Below, piece after piece: positions 1-6,827 of a DNA stretch of 8,570 bases. Under the pieces are notes generated by a model that saw only the letters and a list, made by a program, of their open reading frames with translations, ran no database searches and had not been told where the DNA came from. The translations under genes were made by a program, and so were the position numbers. Position 1 is the first letter of the stretch. Every line of letters starts with the position of its first letter. Origin of the DNA: Acidobacteriota bacterium (lineage in GTDB: Bacteria; Acidobacteriota; Terriglobia; Terriglobales; Acidobacteriaceae); NCBI GenBank assembly GCA_021798235.1, contig JAJZMO010000047.1:1-8570 (forward strand), read 5' to 3'.

Positions 1-126
1 ATGGCCACGGACTACGGACAAGCAACGTCCAACCTGTCCAAGTACCAGATTCTGAGCCAGACCGGCATCAGTGCCTTGGCCACGGCCAACACGGTGCAAC
101 AGGAGGTTTTGAAGCTGTTGCAGTAA
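1..126 (+). CDS. fliC: Flagellin, C-terminal end (partial)
   Basis: This is the 3' end of a flagellin gene; the rest lies left of the window. The 41 visible residues run from MATDYGQATSNLSKYQ to a QEVLKLLQ end. This is the conserved C-terminal D0 helix of flagellins (the A-T-D-Y/F, Q-I-L-Q-Q/S-x-G and N-x-x-Q-Q-x-L-x-L-L pattern), which packs with the N-terminal helix in the core of the filament. The ATG at position 1 is almost certainly an internal Met, because the conserved helix starts upstream of it. A strong intrinsic terminator follows 22 bp after the stop, and fliD and fliS come next on the same strand, the usual company of flagellin. Family assignment is secure; paralogue number and total length cannot be judged. 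Confidence 0.9.
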   Translation: MATDYGQATSNLSKYQILSQTGISALATANTVQQEVLKLLQ

Positions 127-148
127 ATAAACAGCAACGCTCAGCATG

Positions 149-185
149 GCGGAAGGTGCAGCCCTCGCACCTTCCGCATTTTTTT
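149..185 (+). terminator. Intrinsic terminator after flagellin
   Basis: An 11-bp perfect stem (149-159 pairing with 167-177; arm GCGGAAGGTGC) closes a 7-nt loop, AGCCCTC. One A and then a run of seven T (179-185) follow. This is a textbook Rho-independent terminator, 22 bp past the flagellin stop codon. It implies that flagellin is transcribed separately from fliD and fliS, which then need their own promoter. Confidence 0.93.
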
Positions 186-200
186 GCATGGAGCGTAACC

Positions 201-250
201 GCAGGTCCCTCCACTGCGTCCGTCTTCGCCCGTCTCCGCTCAGAATGACA
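201..250. repeat. Fragment of dispersed 'TGTCATTCTGAGCG' repeat
   Basis: Read on the minus strand, this stretch begins TGTCATTCTGAGCGGAGACG and ends GGAGGGACCTGC. That matches the widespread short dispersed repeat seen in many bacterial genomes as TGTCAT(T/C)CTGAGCG followed by an AAG/GAC-rich middle and GGACCT. Its false translation gives the well-known spurious 'CHSER...' peptide, here CHSERRRAKTDAVEGP. Within it, 220-229 and 230-239 form a tandem direct repeat of 10 bp with one mismatch (CCGTCTTCGC, CCGTCTCCGC). It lies between a terminator and a promoter, where an insertion would do no harm. I see no terminal inverted repeats, target duplication or coding capacity. The family match is from memory; its copy number in this genome is unknown. 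Confidence 0.6.
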
Positions 251-292
251 GTCTGCCCATAAGGCCATATCGTCCAAGAACGACAATTCTCC

Positions 293-319
293 TGAAGATT
301 TTCTCCTGCCTGCCGATGG
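293..319 (+). promoter_or_regulatory. Candidate sigma-28 (FliA) promoter for fliD-fliS
   Basis: TGAAGATT at 293-300, an 11-bp spacer, and GCCGATGG at 312-319 fit the enterobacterial sigma-28 consensus TAAAGTTT-N11-GCCGATAA at 12 of 16 positions with exact spacing. The predicted start of transcription, near 326, gives a leader of about 60 nt before the fliD ATG. Position after the flagellin terminator and upstream of late flagellar genes supports it. The consensus comes from Gammaproteobacteria, so fit in this phylum is an inference. Confidence 0.55.
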
Positions 320-371
320 AAACCACAGAGGGCAGATGCAGCGCTGGTCGTTTGGCCATGCGTGCATTGGC

Positions 372-378
372 AAGGGGG
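372..378 (+). promoter_or_regulatory. Ribosome binding site of fliD
   Basis: AAGGGGG lies 7 nt ahead of the ATG at 386. It decides the start: the earlier in-frame GTG at 362 has no comparable site, and the extra residues it would add (MHWQGGAA) do not resemble a FliD N-terminus. Confidence 0.75.
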
Positions 379-385
379 TGCGGCG

Positions 386-2068
386 ATGGGTACAGTGGGT
401 CTTAGCTTCGGGTCACCCACCAGCGGGCAGGGCTTCAACGTTTCGCAGACGGTCAGCCAGATCACGGCCATCATGCAGAACACAGAAACTCCCTGGAAAA
501 ATCAGTTGACCCAGTTGCAGAGCCAGGACAGCGCCTACACCACGCTCGGCACCGATCTCTCCAACCTCACCACGAACCTGCAAGCGCTCACAGATTTTCA
601 GGGCGTGTTGGAATCCAAGTCTGGTTCCAGTTCCAACACCAATGTGCTGCAACTGCTTTCGGCCAGCAACACGGCCCTGGCTGGCAGCCACACGGTAACG
701 GTCAACAGCCTGGCGCAGACCAATTCTTACTACTCAGAAGACTTTGCCAACCCCAATGATCTGGTCAATGGCAGCCTGACCATCACGGTGGGCAGCGGCT
801 CGCCGGTCACCATCAACACGGCCTCTGGCGGGGAAACCATCGCGCAAATCGCTTCCGACATAAACAATGCGAACGCGGGCGTGACGGCCAACATCATCAC
901 AGATTCCGGCGGGTCAAGATTGTCTCTGGTGAGCAATACCAGTGGCACGGCGGGCAACTTTACCATCGGCACCACGCTGACAGATGCGACGAATTCCTCG
1001 AATATTATTTCTTTTACGCAGGCGCAGGCGGGCACAGACGCCAGCTTCGTCGTGGATGGCATCAGTGAAAGCAGTTCCTCCAACACGGTGTCCAATGCAA
1101 TTCCCGGCGTGACCTTTCAGTTGCTCTCCGCCGCGCCCAGCAGCCCGGTGCAGGTGGAGATCGCCAACAACAATACGGCCGTGGAAACCGCTGTCAACAA
1201 CTTCGTCACAGCCTACAACCAGGCCATCACGGATTTGAACGCGCAGGAAGGCAACAACAGTTCTGGCCAGCCGGAGCCACTCTTCGGCAGCCCGACGGTC
1301 GCCCTGTTGCAATCGCAGTTGGAGTCGGCGCTGAACTTTTCCGTGGCCTCCAGCCTGACGGCCACCGGCAGCCAGTCCAGCGGCTGGACCTTTACCGCAG
1401 GTTCAGCCACGGACACCTTCACCGCAGCCGCAGGAGCCTTTGGCACGGGCAGCGGAGGCACGGGTTCCAGCGCAGCCATCACCTCCCCCTCAACCCTGAC
1501 GCAGATCGCCGCCGATCTGAATGCGTCGGGCACCGGCTATACCGCCACGTTGAACTCCACGGACACCTCGATGACGGTGACCCCCTCCTCATCTTCACCA
1601 GCCACTTTGGCGGCAACTGCGCCCGTTCTGTCCGCCAGCGGCAGCGGCAGCGTTTCTTCCTTCACGCAACTTGGCATGTCCATGAACAACGATGGAACGA
1701 TCACGCTGAACACCTCCACGCTGGATAGTCTTTTGAACTCGAACTATCAAGATGTGGTGAACTTTTTACAGCCGAGCGCCAGCTTTCTATCCTTCGGCGG
1801 TAACTTCACCAACACCTTGAATAACTTGGGCAATCAGGCTCCCAACGGCGCGATTTATCTGTCTCTGCAACAGGATCAGTCGATGGAATCCACGCTGAAT
1901 ACCAACATCACCAACGAAAACACGTTGATCGCGCAGCAGACGACGACCCTGACCAATGAACTGAATCAGGCGAATTTCACGCTGACGCAAATTCCGCAGC
2001 AACTCGGTTACATGAATGAACTCTATAGTTCCTTCTCTGGATACAACATCAACCCGAACTTTGGATGA
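386..2068 (+). CDS. fliD: Flagellar filament cap protein FliD (HAP2)
   Basis: FliD forms the oligomeric cap at the tip of the growing filament and folds exported flagellin into place. The product is 560 residues. Residues 8-115 match the FliD_N domain: an S-G-Q-G-F-N-V-S start, then a helix with the QL..LQSQ...Y..L...L pattern. A flagellin-hook IN motif follows at about 128-190 (TIAQIASDINNANAGVTANI, then SRLSLVSN). The FliD_C part shows QLGMSMNNDGTITLNTSTLDSLLNSN at about 428-453 and a terminal helix, LTNELNQANFTLTQIPQQLGYMNELYSSF, at about 522-550. A second IN-like unit at about 330-405 is inserted in the C-terminal half. The protein has no Cys and only two Lys (38, 78) and one Arg (178) against about 32 Asp/Glu. 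fliS starts 24 bp downstream, so the two are probably co-transcribed and fliS has its own ribosome site. Confidence 0.93.
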   Translation: MGTVGLSFGSPTSGQGFNVSQTVSQITAIMQNTETPWKNQLTQLQSQDSAYTTLGTDLSNLTTNLQALTDFQGVLESKSGSSSNTNVLQLLSASNTALAGSHTVTVNSLAQTNSYYSEDFANPNDLVNGSLTITVGSGSPVTINTASGGETIAQIASDINNANAGVTANIITDSGGSRLSLVSNTSGTAGNFTIGTTLTDATNSSNIISFTQAQAGTDASFVVDGISESSSSNTVSNAIPGVTFQLLSAAPSSPVQVEIANNNTAVETAVNNFVTAYNQAITDLNAQEGNNSSGQPEPLFGSPTVALLQSQLESALNFSVASSLTATGSQSSGWTFTAGSATDTFTAAAGAFGTGSGGTGSSAAITSPSTLTQIAADLNASGTGYTATLNSTDTSMTVTPSSSSPATLAATAPVLSASGSGSVSSFTQLGMSMNNDGTITLNTSTLDSLLNSNYQDVVNFLQPSASFLSFGGNFTNTLNNLGNQAPNGAIYLSLQQDQSMESTLNTNITNENTLIAQQTTTLTNELNQANFTLTQIPQQLGYMNELYSSFSGYNINPNFG

Positions 2069-2082
2069 TTTTTGCAACACAC

Positions 2083-2090
2083 AGGAGAGG
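2083..2090 (+). promoter_or_regulatory. Ribosome binding site of fliS
   Basis: AGGAGAGG lies just before the ATG at 2093, with AGGAG 5 nt from the start codon. It favours this ATG over the upstream in-frame TTG at 2072, which has no ribosome site because the fliD stop codon lies directly before it. Confidence 0.7.
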
Positions 2091-2092
2091 CC

Positions 2093-2569
2093 ATGGATTA
2101 TCTAGAACAGTCACTCGCAATGCAGAGCAGCATGGAACTGGTGGTCGCGCTTTATGACGGCATGTTGCGCTTTCTGCATCAAGCTGTTGCGTGCGTAGAA
2201 TCTGGAGACGCAAATGGGCGGCGACGGAACATCAAATATACGCTGGAAATTTTGACCTACCTGCAGGGGCGCATGAGCAGCGATGTCGGGGGGGAAGTGG
2301 CATCCACACTTTCTGAGTTTTACGCCGCCATGTATTCGCAGTGTTTGTTGGCTTCGCGCGATGCCTCCGTCAGCCTGATGGAAGAGACGATCCGCAACAT
2401 TCGCACCGTACGCGATGCGTGGAAGCAAGCTGCGTCCAGCGAAGATGCGCGCAATATATTGCCAAGAGAGCAACAAACTCGTGCGGAGAGAATGCAGCAT
2501 GCACAACCAACAAGCGCTGCGCTCATTGCAGCGGAGTCAGCTCCGATGGCGCATCGCTGGTCCGCCTAG
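2093..2569 (+). CDS. fliS: Flagellar export chaperone FliS
   Basis: FliS binds the disordered C-terminus of flagellin in the cytoplasm, blocks premature polymerisation and hands it to the export gate. The product is 158 residues. Recognition rests on the FliS pattern: ELVVALYDGMLRFLHQAV (15-32, equivalent to the family's L-V-x-M-L-Y-D-G-A-I-x-F-L), NIKYTLEILTYLQGRM (46-61), then GGEVASTLSEFYAAMYSQCLLAS (66-88) and IRTVRDAW (103-110). The gene order flagellin-fliD-fliS is classical. Two things are unusual. The N-terminus is shorter than normal before the YDG helix. The end, at about 114-158, is a Gln/Ala-rich tail beyond the usual four-helix bundle, so the protein is longer than the typical 120-135 residues. 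The stop codon lies one base from the stop of the converging ABC gene. Confidence 0.88.
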   Translation: MDYLEQSLAMQSSMELVVALYDGMLRFLHQAVACVESGDANGRRRNIKYTLEILTYLQGRMSSDVGGEVASTLSEFYAAMYSQCLLASRDASVSLMEETIRNIRTVRDAWKQAASSEDARNILPREQQTRAERMQHAQPTSAALIAAESAPMAHRWSA

Positions 2570-2570
2570 G

Positions 2571-4319
2571 CTACCCGGCGACGGCTAATTCCTCCTCCAA
2601 CTGCTGCTTCTCCACCAGTCGCGCATAGTGTCCATTCTGTGCGGCCAATTCCTCGTGGCTGCCATACTCAGCGATTTTTCCGTCGATGAGCACGGCGATT
2701 TTGTCCGCATGACGCACGGTGGAGATTCGATGGGAGATGAAAATGGTTGTGCGCCCGTGCAGCATGTCGGCCAGCCCTTGCAGAATGCGCTCCTCGGTAT
2801 AGGTATCCACGCTGGAGAGCGCGTCATCGAGAATCAAAATCGCCGGATCGCGCACCACGGCACGGGCAATGGCGGCGCGTTGCTTTTGTCCACCGGAAAG
2901 AGTAATGCCGCGCTCGCCAACCATGGTGGAAAATCCGCGCGGAAATTCCAATACCTCATCGCAAATGGAGGCGATGCGGGCAGCTTCAAAAACTTGCTCG
3001 TCCGTTGCATCGGGTCGACCCAGGGCAATGTTTTCGCGGATCGTCTCGCTGAAAAGAAATGTCTCCTGCGGCACAAAGCCAATGGCTTGGCGCAAATCCT
3101 CCAGCCGATAGCTGCGCAGCGGATGTCCATCCAGCAGTACGCTCCCCGGCGCCACATCAAACAGTCGCGGAATCAGGCGCACCAGCGAAGTCTTTCCAGA
3201 ACCAGTCGGCCCCACAATGGCCAAGCTGGAACCCGCCGGAATCTTCAGATTGATGTTGTTCAGCACCGCAGGCTGATCCTTGCCATAGGCGAAAGTTAAA
3301 TTGCGAAATTCGATTTCACCGCGAATGGGTTCTGTTACCACGGCATCCTCGCCGTCAATAATCTCCGGCTGGGCAATCAAAATTTCGTGGATGCGCACCA
3401 TGGATGCCGTCCCGCGCTGCACAATGTTGATGACCCACCCCAAGGCAATCACCGGCCAAGTCAGCATGAGCATGTAGGTGTTGAATGCCACAAATGAGCC
3501 AACGGAGATGCGATGTTCCACCACTTGGTGTCCGCCTACCCACAGCACCACCACCAGCGAAAGGCCCAGCATAAACTCCAACGTAGGCCATAACATGCCC
3601 ATCAGTCGCACCAGCAGCAGGCTGCGACGGATGTACTCTTGGTTGGCACGTTCAAAGGCACGCACCTCTGCTTGCTCTTGCGAAAAAGCACGCACCAGAC
3701 GCACGCCGGAAACATTCTCCTGCACCTGCGCGGAGATGTCGGAGAACATGGCCTGAATACGCTCAAAGCGTTCATGAATGCGGCGGCCAAAGTATTGCAC
3801 CAAAATGCTCGCCGCAGGCAGCGGAGCAAAGGCCAGCAGCGTCAGCCACGGGCTGATGCGCAGCATGAAATAGAGAGCGCCGATGGTAAACAGAATTGTG
3901 TTGGCGCTGTACATAATCGCCGGGCCAAGCAACATGCGGACCGCGTTCAAGTCGTTGGTGGTACGGGCCATGATGTCGCCGGTGCGATTGCGCTGGAAGT
4001 AGGCCATCGACTGGCGCTCCAGCGAGAGCAGCATATCGTTGCGCAGATCGTACTCAATATCGCGCGAGATGCCGATTAAAATCCAACGCGTGAGAAAGAG
4101 AAAAATCCCCTTCGAGGCAGCCAAGCCGACCAGAAGCAGTGCTGCGATCAATATGCCATGGCGGGTAAGATGTTGAGTCAGGTCATTGATCGCGTTGCGG
4201 ATGACCAAAGGGAATAAAACCCAAATTGCATTGCTGCACACTACACAAAGCGCGCCCCAAAAATAACCACGTCGGTAACGCCATAGATACGGAAATAATG
4301 GACGCAGCTTTTGCAGCAT
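2571..4319 (-). CDS. ABC exporter half-transporter, MdlA/TM287-like
   Basis: This is a membrane-ABC fusion of 582 residues that exports a substrate not deducible from sequence. The N-terminal half has six predicted membrane helices (about 18-43, 55-82, 134-154, 157-176, 245-265, 275-300) and the type I exporter signature FQRNRTGDIMARTTNDLNAV (108-127). The ATPase half has Walker A GPTGSGKTS (370-378), Q-loop Q418, signature LSGGQ (474-478), Walker B ILILDD (494-499), D-loop SSVD (502-505) and H-loop H530. The residue after Walker B Asp498 is Asp499, not the catalytic Glu. This is typical of the degenerate subunit of heterodimeric exporters (MdlA, TM287), whose partner is normally adjacent; none is seen here. 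I chose the ATG at 4319 because exporter N-termini usually begin near LRPLFPYLWRYRRG and AGAGGG lies 9 nt upstream. ATGs at 4361 (596 residues) and 4385 (604) are in frame and possible. It converges on fliS. Confidence 0.88.
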   Translation of the reverse strand: MLQKLRPLFPYLWRYRRGYFWGALCVVCSNAIWVLFPLVIRNAINDLTQHLTRHGILIAALLLVGLAASKGIFLFLTRWILIGISRDIEYDLRNDMLLSLERQSMAYFQRNRTGDIMARTTNDLNAVRMLLGPAIMYSANTILFTIGALYFMLRISPWLTLLAFAPLPAASILVQYFGRRIHERFERIQAMFSDISAQVQENVSGVRLVRAFSQEQAEVRAFERANQEYIRRSLLLVRLMGMLWPTLEFMLGLSLVVVLWVGGHQVVEHRISVGSFVAFNTYMLMLTWPVIALGWVINIVQRGTASMVRIHEILIAQPEIIDGEDAVVTEPIRGEIEFRNLTFAYGKDQPAVLNNINLKIPAGSSLAIVGPTGSGKTSLVRLIPRLFDVAPGSVLLDGHPLRSYRLEDLRQAIGFVPQETFLFSETIRENIALGRPDATDEQVFEAARIASICDEVLEFPRGFSTMVGERGITLSGGQKQRAAIARAVVRDPAILILDDALSSVDTYTEERILQGLADMLHGRTTIFISHRISTVRHADKIAVLIDGKIAEYGSHEELAAQNGHYARLVEKQQLEEELAVAG

Positions 4320-4328
4320 ATGGTGTGG

Positions 4329-4334
4329 CCCTCT
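4329..4334 (-). promoter_or_regulatory. Candidate ribosome binding site of ABC gene
   Basis: On the minus strand AGAGGG lies 9 nt before the ATG at 4319. The two longer starts are served less well: GGAG is 11 nt before the ATG at 4361, and AAGGAG is 23 nt before the ATG at 4385. It supports 4319 but does not settle the start. Confidence 0.45.
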
Positions 4335-4446
4335 GTATGGATTGTAGTGAATCCTCTTCATGCCCCACAGCACTCCACGGAGCATAGAGGGGTGTATGGA
4401 GCGCGCGACTCCTTTTGGATGCGGTGTGGAGGGTTGCGGATTCCCT

Positions 4447-6777
4447 TTATGTCGGAGTGCGCAGCAAAAGGTAACCGCCCGCCAAGCCGAAGAGCAAATC
4501 CGGCGACCAGGCTGCCAGCATCGCTGGCAAGGTGTTCACATTCCCCATCGCCTCAAATAAGCCTGCAAGCACCCAGTAGGCTATGGCGATGCCAATTGCC
4601 ACCGCCACGCCGGTCAGGGAGCCGCGCTTGCCAGCAGTGGTCAGCGCGAAGGGCACGGCAAGAATCGCCATAATCAGCGTCACCAGCGGATAGGCTAGCT
4701 TTTTGTCGAGTTGCACGCGCAGCGGCAGCGTATCAAAGCCACTTTGGCCTAAATCATGAATGTAGTGGGCCAGTTGGCCAAAGCTCATCTCCGAGGCAGG
4801 CGTGTTCTCCTTTTTGAAGTACTGCGGGGTCTCCTCGATTTGCGGGAACGTACGTGCGTCAAAGGTTGCATAGGAGCTGATGCTGCCGTCGGAGAAACTA
4901 CGGGTCCATCCGTGTTCAAAAACCCAGGTGTGCAACTGTGGCTCCCAATGCACGCTGGTGGCGAAGATGCGCTGGGTCAAGTGGAAGCTGCCGGGGGCAA
5001 ATTCAAAGACGGTTAGATTGGCAAACTGATTTTTATTCGCGTCGAAAAACTCGTAATCAAAGATTCGCTCTGGCACGCCGGGTTTTTTCTCCCCGAAGAT
5101 CCACTGCCGGTCCGGACGTAAAAAGGTACGCGGCGGGCGACCTTTGATGATGCTGCGCAGCGCCTCTTGTCTGCGGTTGGCCGTGGGCAGATATAACTGA
5201 TCGAAACTAAAGAGCGCCACAGACAGGGCAGCAGCAATCAGAAGAATCGGCACAATCATGCGATACAGGCTGATGCCAGTGGCCTTCATGGCCGTTAGTT
5301 CATTCGAGCGCTGAAAGAGGCCAAGCGTGACCAATACCGCGATCAGCACACTGAGCGGGGTGATGGTGTAGATCATACTTGGCGTCAGATTCAGTAAATA
5401 CTCCAGCACTGTGGCCAGAGCCGCGTGGTTGCGGATGATGTCACCCAGCAATTCAAAAAAAGAAAAGATGAGCGAGAGCAAAACAAAACTGACCTCAACC
5501 AAAAAGAAATGGGTGAGGAACTCTCGCAGGATGTAGTCGTCGAGAATCAACGGAAAGCCGTTGGCAAGGTTGCGTGGCCGCAGCGCGGGCAGAGCTTCGG
5601 ATGCGGAAGGTTTGCGGGCGTAAGAGGCGCGCAGTTGTTCCAGCAAATACGCGGCGGGAAAGCGAAGTACTCCACGCGACATTTGCCGCAGCAGCAAAAT
5701 GCCAAAAGTGGCAAAGAGCAGGTTCGCGCCCCAGACGCCGACAAAGACGCTGAGTTTGCCTTGACGGGCAAGTGCTACGCCTGTGGAGGAAAAAAAGTAA
5801 TAAAGAAACACTAGAAAAATCGTCAGTACAAAGCCGCTGCTTTTTCCGCCGCGCCGCGAAATCAACCCCAGTGGAATGCCGATGAGCGGCAGCACCAGAC
5901 ATGCCGCAGGATAGGCGAGACGCTTTTCAAATTCGATCAGAAACCAGCGCCCGCCAGGTTGATGTGCCGCGCTGAGCAGTGCACGATTGCTCATGGCAAG
6001 CACGGGCGTGTCGCTACGTCCCAAGTGTGGCGCATCCTGCCCCCCCAACTGCACCGGCAGGTCTGTCTCCGCAAAGGTGGAGATGTTGTAGGAGTTGGGA
6101 TCGCCAGCGATCAGCTCGTGTGTCTGGCCATTGCGCAGGCGCATGCTCAGGGAATGGTTGCCGCCGTTGATGACCGTCGCGCGCTCCGCCGTGGTGATTT
6201 TGGGTGCTAGTGGATCCGTAATGTCCGCAAGAAAAACATGCTGCCACACAGAGACGCCACGCGCCGTGCGCACATCTTGCACGTAGAGAACGGAGTTGTG
6301 CAGATCCTCATAAAACACACGCGGCTGCACCGCAAAGGATGCCTGTGCATCGCGGATATTTTTTTCGAGTTGCAACAGGGCCGTAGTGGCGCGTGGAGCA
6401 AAGTAAAGCGAGTTGGCCAGACTCATGCCCCAGGCCGCCAAAGCCATTATGGCGATAATGCGGACGAACTGAAAGACTCCTATACCGCAGGCACGCATGG
6501 CGGTGATTTCGCTGTCCGCTGCCAAGCGGCTCAGACCCAGCAAAATTCCCACTAACGCGGCCATGGGAATGGTAACCGTCAATACATTGGGCAGTGTGAA
6601 GAGCACCAGCTCAATGACGTGCGTGAGCGAGGCGCTGTCGCGGACGACCATCTCCAGGATGTGGCCCAGATCGCGCATGAAAAGCACGAAGGTAAACAGA
6701 GCCAACCCAATGAAGGTGTGGGAGAGAACTTCGCCGAGAATGTAGCGGGGCAGAATGCGCACGGCCAATATGCCCAC
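4447..6777 (-). CDS. Fused LptF-LptG lipopolysaccharide export permease
   Basis: The product (776 residues) is two YjgP/YjgQ-family permeases in one chain. LptF and LptG normally form a heterodimer with the LptB2 ATPase that extracts LPS from the inner membrane and passes it to LptC. Residues about 1-370 form the first unit: membrane segments near 15-37, 55-82, 103-127, 287-306, 316-334 and 344-363, with a periplasmic domain at about 135-275. Residues about 405-776 repeat the plan: segments near 420-447, 459-486, 507-528, 694-713, 721-741 and 757-772, with a periplasmic domain at about 535-685. The cytoplasmic LptB-contact motif occurs twice: DSEITAMRACGIG (88-100) and SNELTAMKATGIS (491-503). 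So does the K-(R/K)-L-A-Y-P entry to the fourth helix (285-290, 692-697). A charged linker at about 366-405 joins them. The start is uncertain: GTG at 6777 is the first possible, but GGAGG is 17 nt away, and GTG at 6762 gives the more typical VRILPRYIL. The gene lies 50 bp behind the response regulator. Confidence 0.9.
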   Translation of the reverse strand: MGILAVRILPRYILGEVLSHTFIGLALFTFVLFMRDLGHILEMVVRDSASLTHVIELVLFTLPNVLTVTIPMAALVGILLGLSRLAADSEITAMRACGIGVFQFVRIIAIMALAAWGMSLANSLYFAPRATTALLQLEKNIRDAQASFAVQPRVFYEDLHNSVLYVQDVRTARGVSVWQHVFLADITDPLAPKITTAERATVINGGNHSLSMRLRNGQTHELIAGDPNSYNISTFAETDLPVQLGGQDAPHLGRSDTPVLAMSNRALLSAAHQPGGRWFLIEFEKRLAYPAACLVLPLIGIPLGLISRRGGKSSGFVLTIFLVFLYYFFSSTGVALARQGKLSVFVGVWGANLLFATFGILLLRQMSRGVLRFPAAYLLEQLRASYARKPSASEALPALRPRNLANGFPLILDDYILREFLTHFFLVEVSFVLLSLIFSFFELLGDIIRNHAALATVLEYLLNLTPSMIYTITPLSVLIAVLVTLGLFQRSNELTAMKATGISLYRMIVPILLIAAALSVALFSFDQLYLPTANRRQEALRSIIKGRPPRTFLRPDRQWIFGEKKPGVPERIFDYEFFDANKNQFANLTVFEFAPGSFHLTQRIFATSVHWEPQLHTWVFEHGWTRSFSDGSISSYATFDARTFPQIEETPQYFKKENTPASEMSFGQLAHYIHDLGQSGFDTLPLRVQLDKKLAYPLVTLIMAILAVPFALTTAGKRGSLTGVAVAIGIAIAYWVLAGLFEAMGNVNTLPAMLAAWSPDLLFGLAGGYLLLRTPT

Positions 6778-6816
6778 AGGCAGCGTGGGATCCGCCTCCA
6801 GTGTATCGCTCTGGAG
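6773..6816 (-). promoter_or_regulatory. Two small hairpins over the lptFG translation start
   Basis: In the mRNA, CTCCAG (plus-strand 6811-6816) can pair with CTGGAG (6796-6801) around a 9-nt loop. This buries four bases of the only strong ribosome site, GGAGG (6795-6799). Immediately downstream, CCCAC (6785-6789) can pair with GTGGG (6773-6777) around a 7-nt loop and include the GTG at 6777. Both stems are short (6 and 5 bp), so a regulatory role is an inference. They may also explain the long gap between GGAGG and the start codon. Confidence 0.35.
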
Positions 6817-6827
6817 CAGGGAATTTC

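Noticed and set aside
68..373. Open reading frame of 101 codons on the minus strand over the flagellin-fliD gap
   Set aside because: It reads through the flagellin end, the terminator and the repeat. Its CHSERRRAKTDAVEGP stretch is the known false translation of the dispersed repeat.
362..385. Upstream GTG start for fliD at 362
   Set aside because: No ribosome site ahead of it; AAGGGGG is ideally placed for the ATG at 386.
2532..2545. Hairpin CGGAG-TCAG-CTCCG near the end of fliS as a shared terminator for fliS and the ABC gene
   Set aside because: The stem has only 5 bp, has no T-run on either strand and lies within codons, so it fits chance.
2628..3299. Plus-strand open frame of 223 codons opposite the ABC ATPase domain
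   Set aside because: It is the antisense of Walker and signature motif codons, has low-complexity basic sequence and no ribosome site of note.
4341..4346. TACAAT on the minus strand as a -10 box for the ABC gene
   Set aside because: No acceptable -35 hexamer at the proper spacing; kept only as a possibility that the ABC gene has its own promoter.
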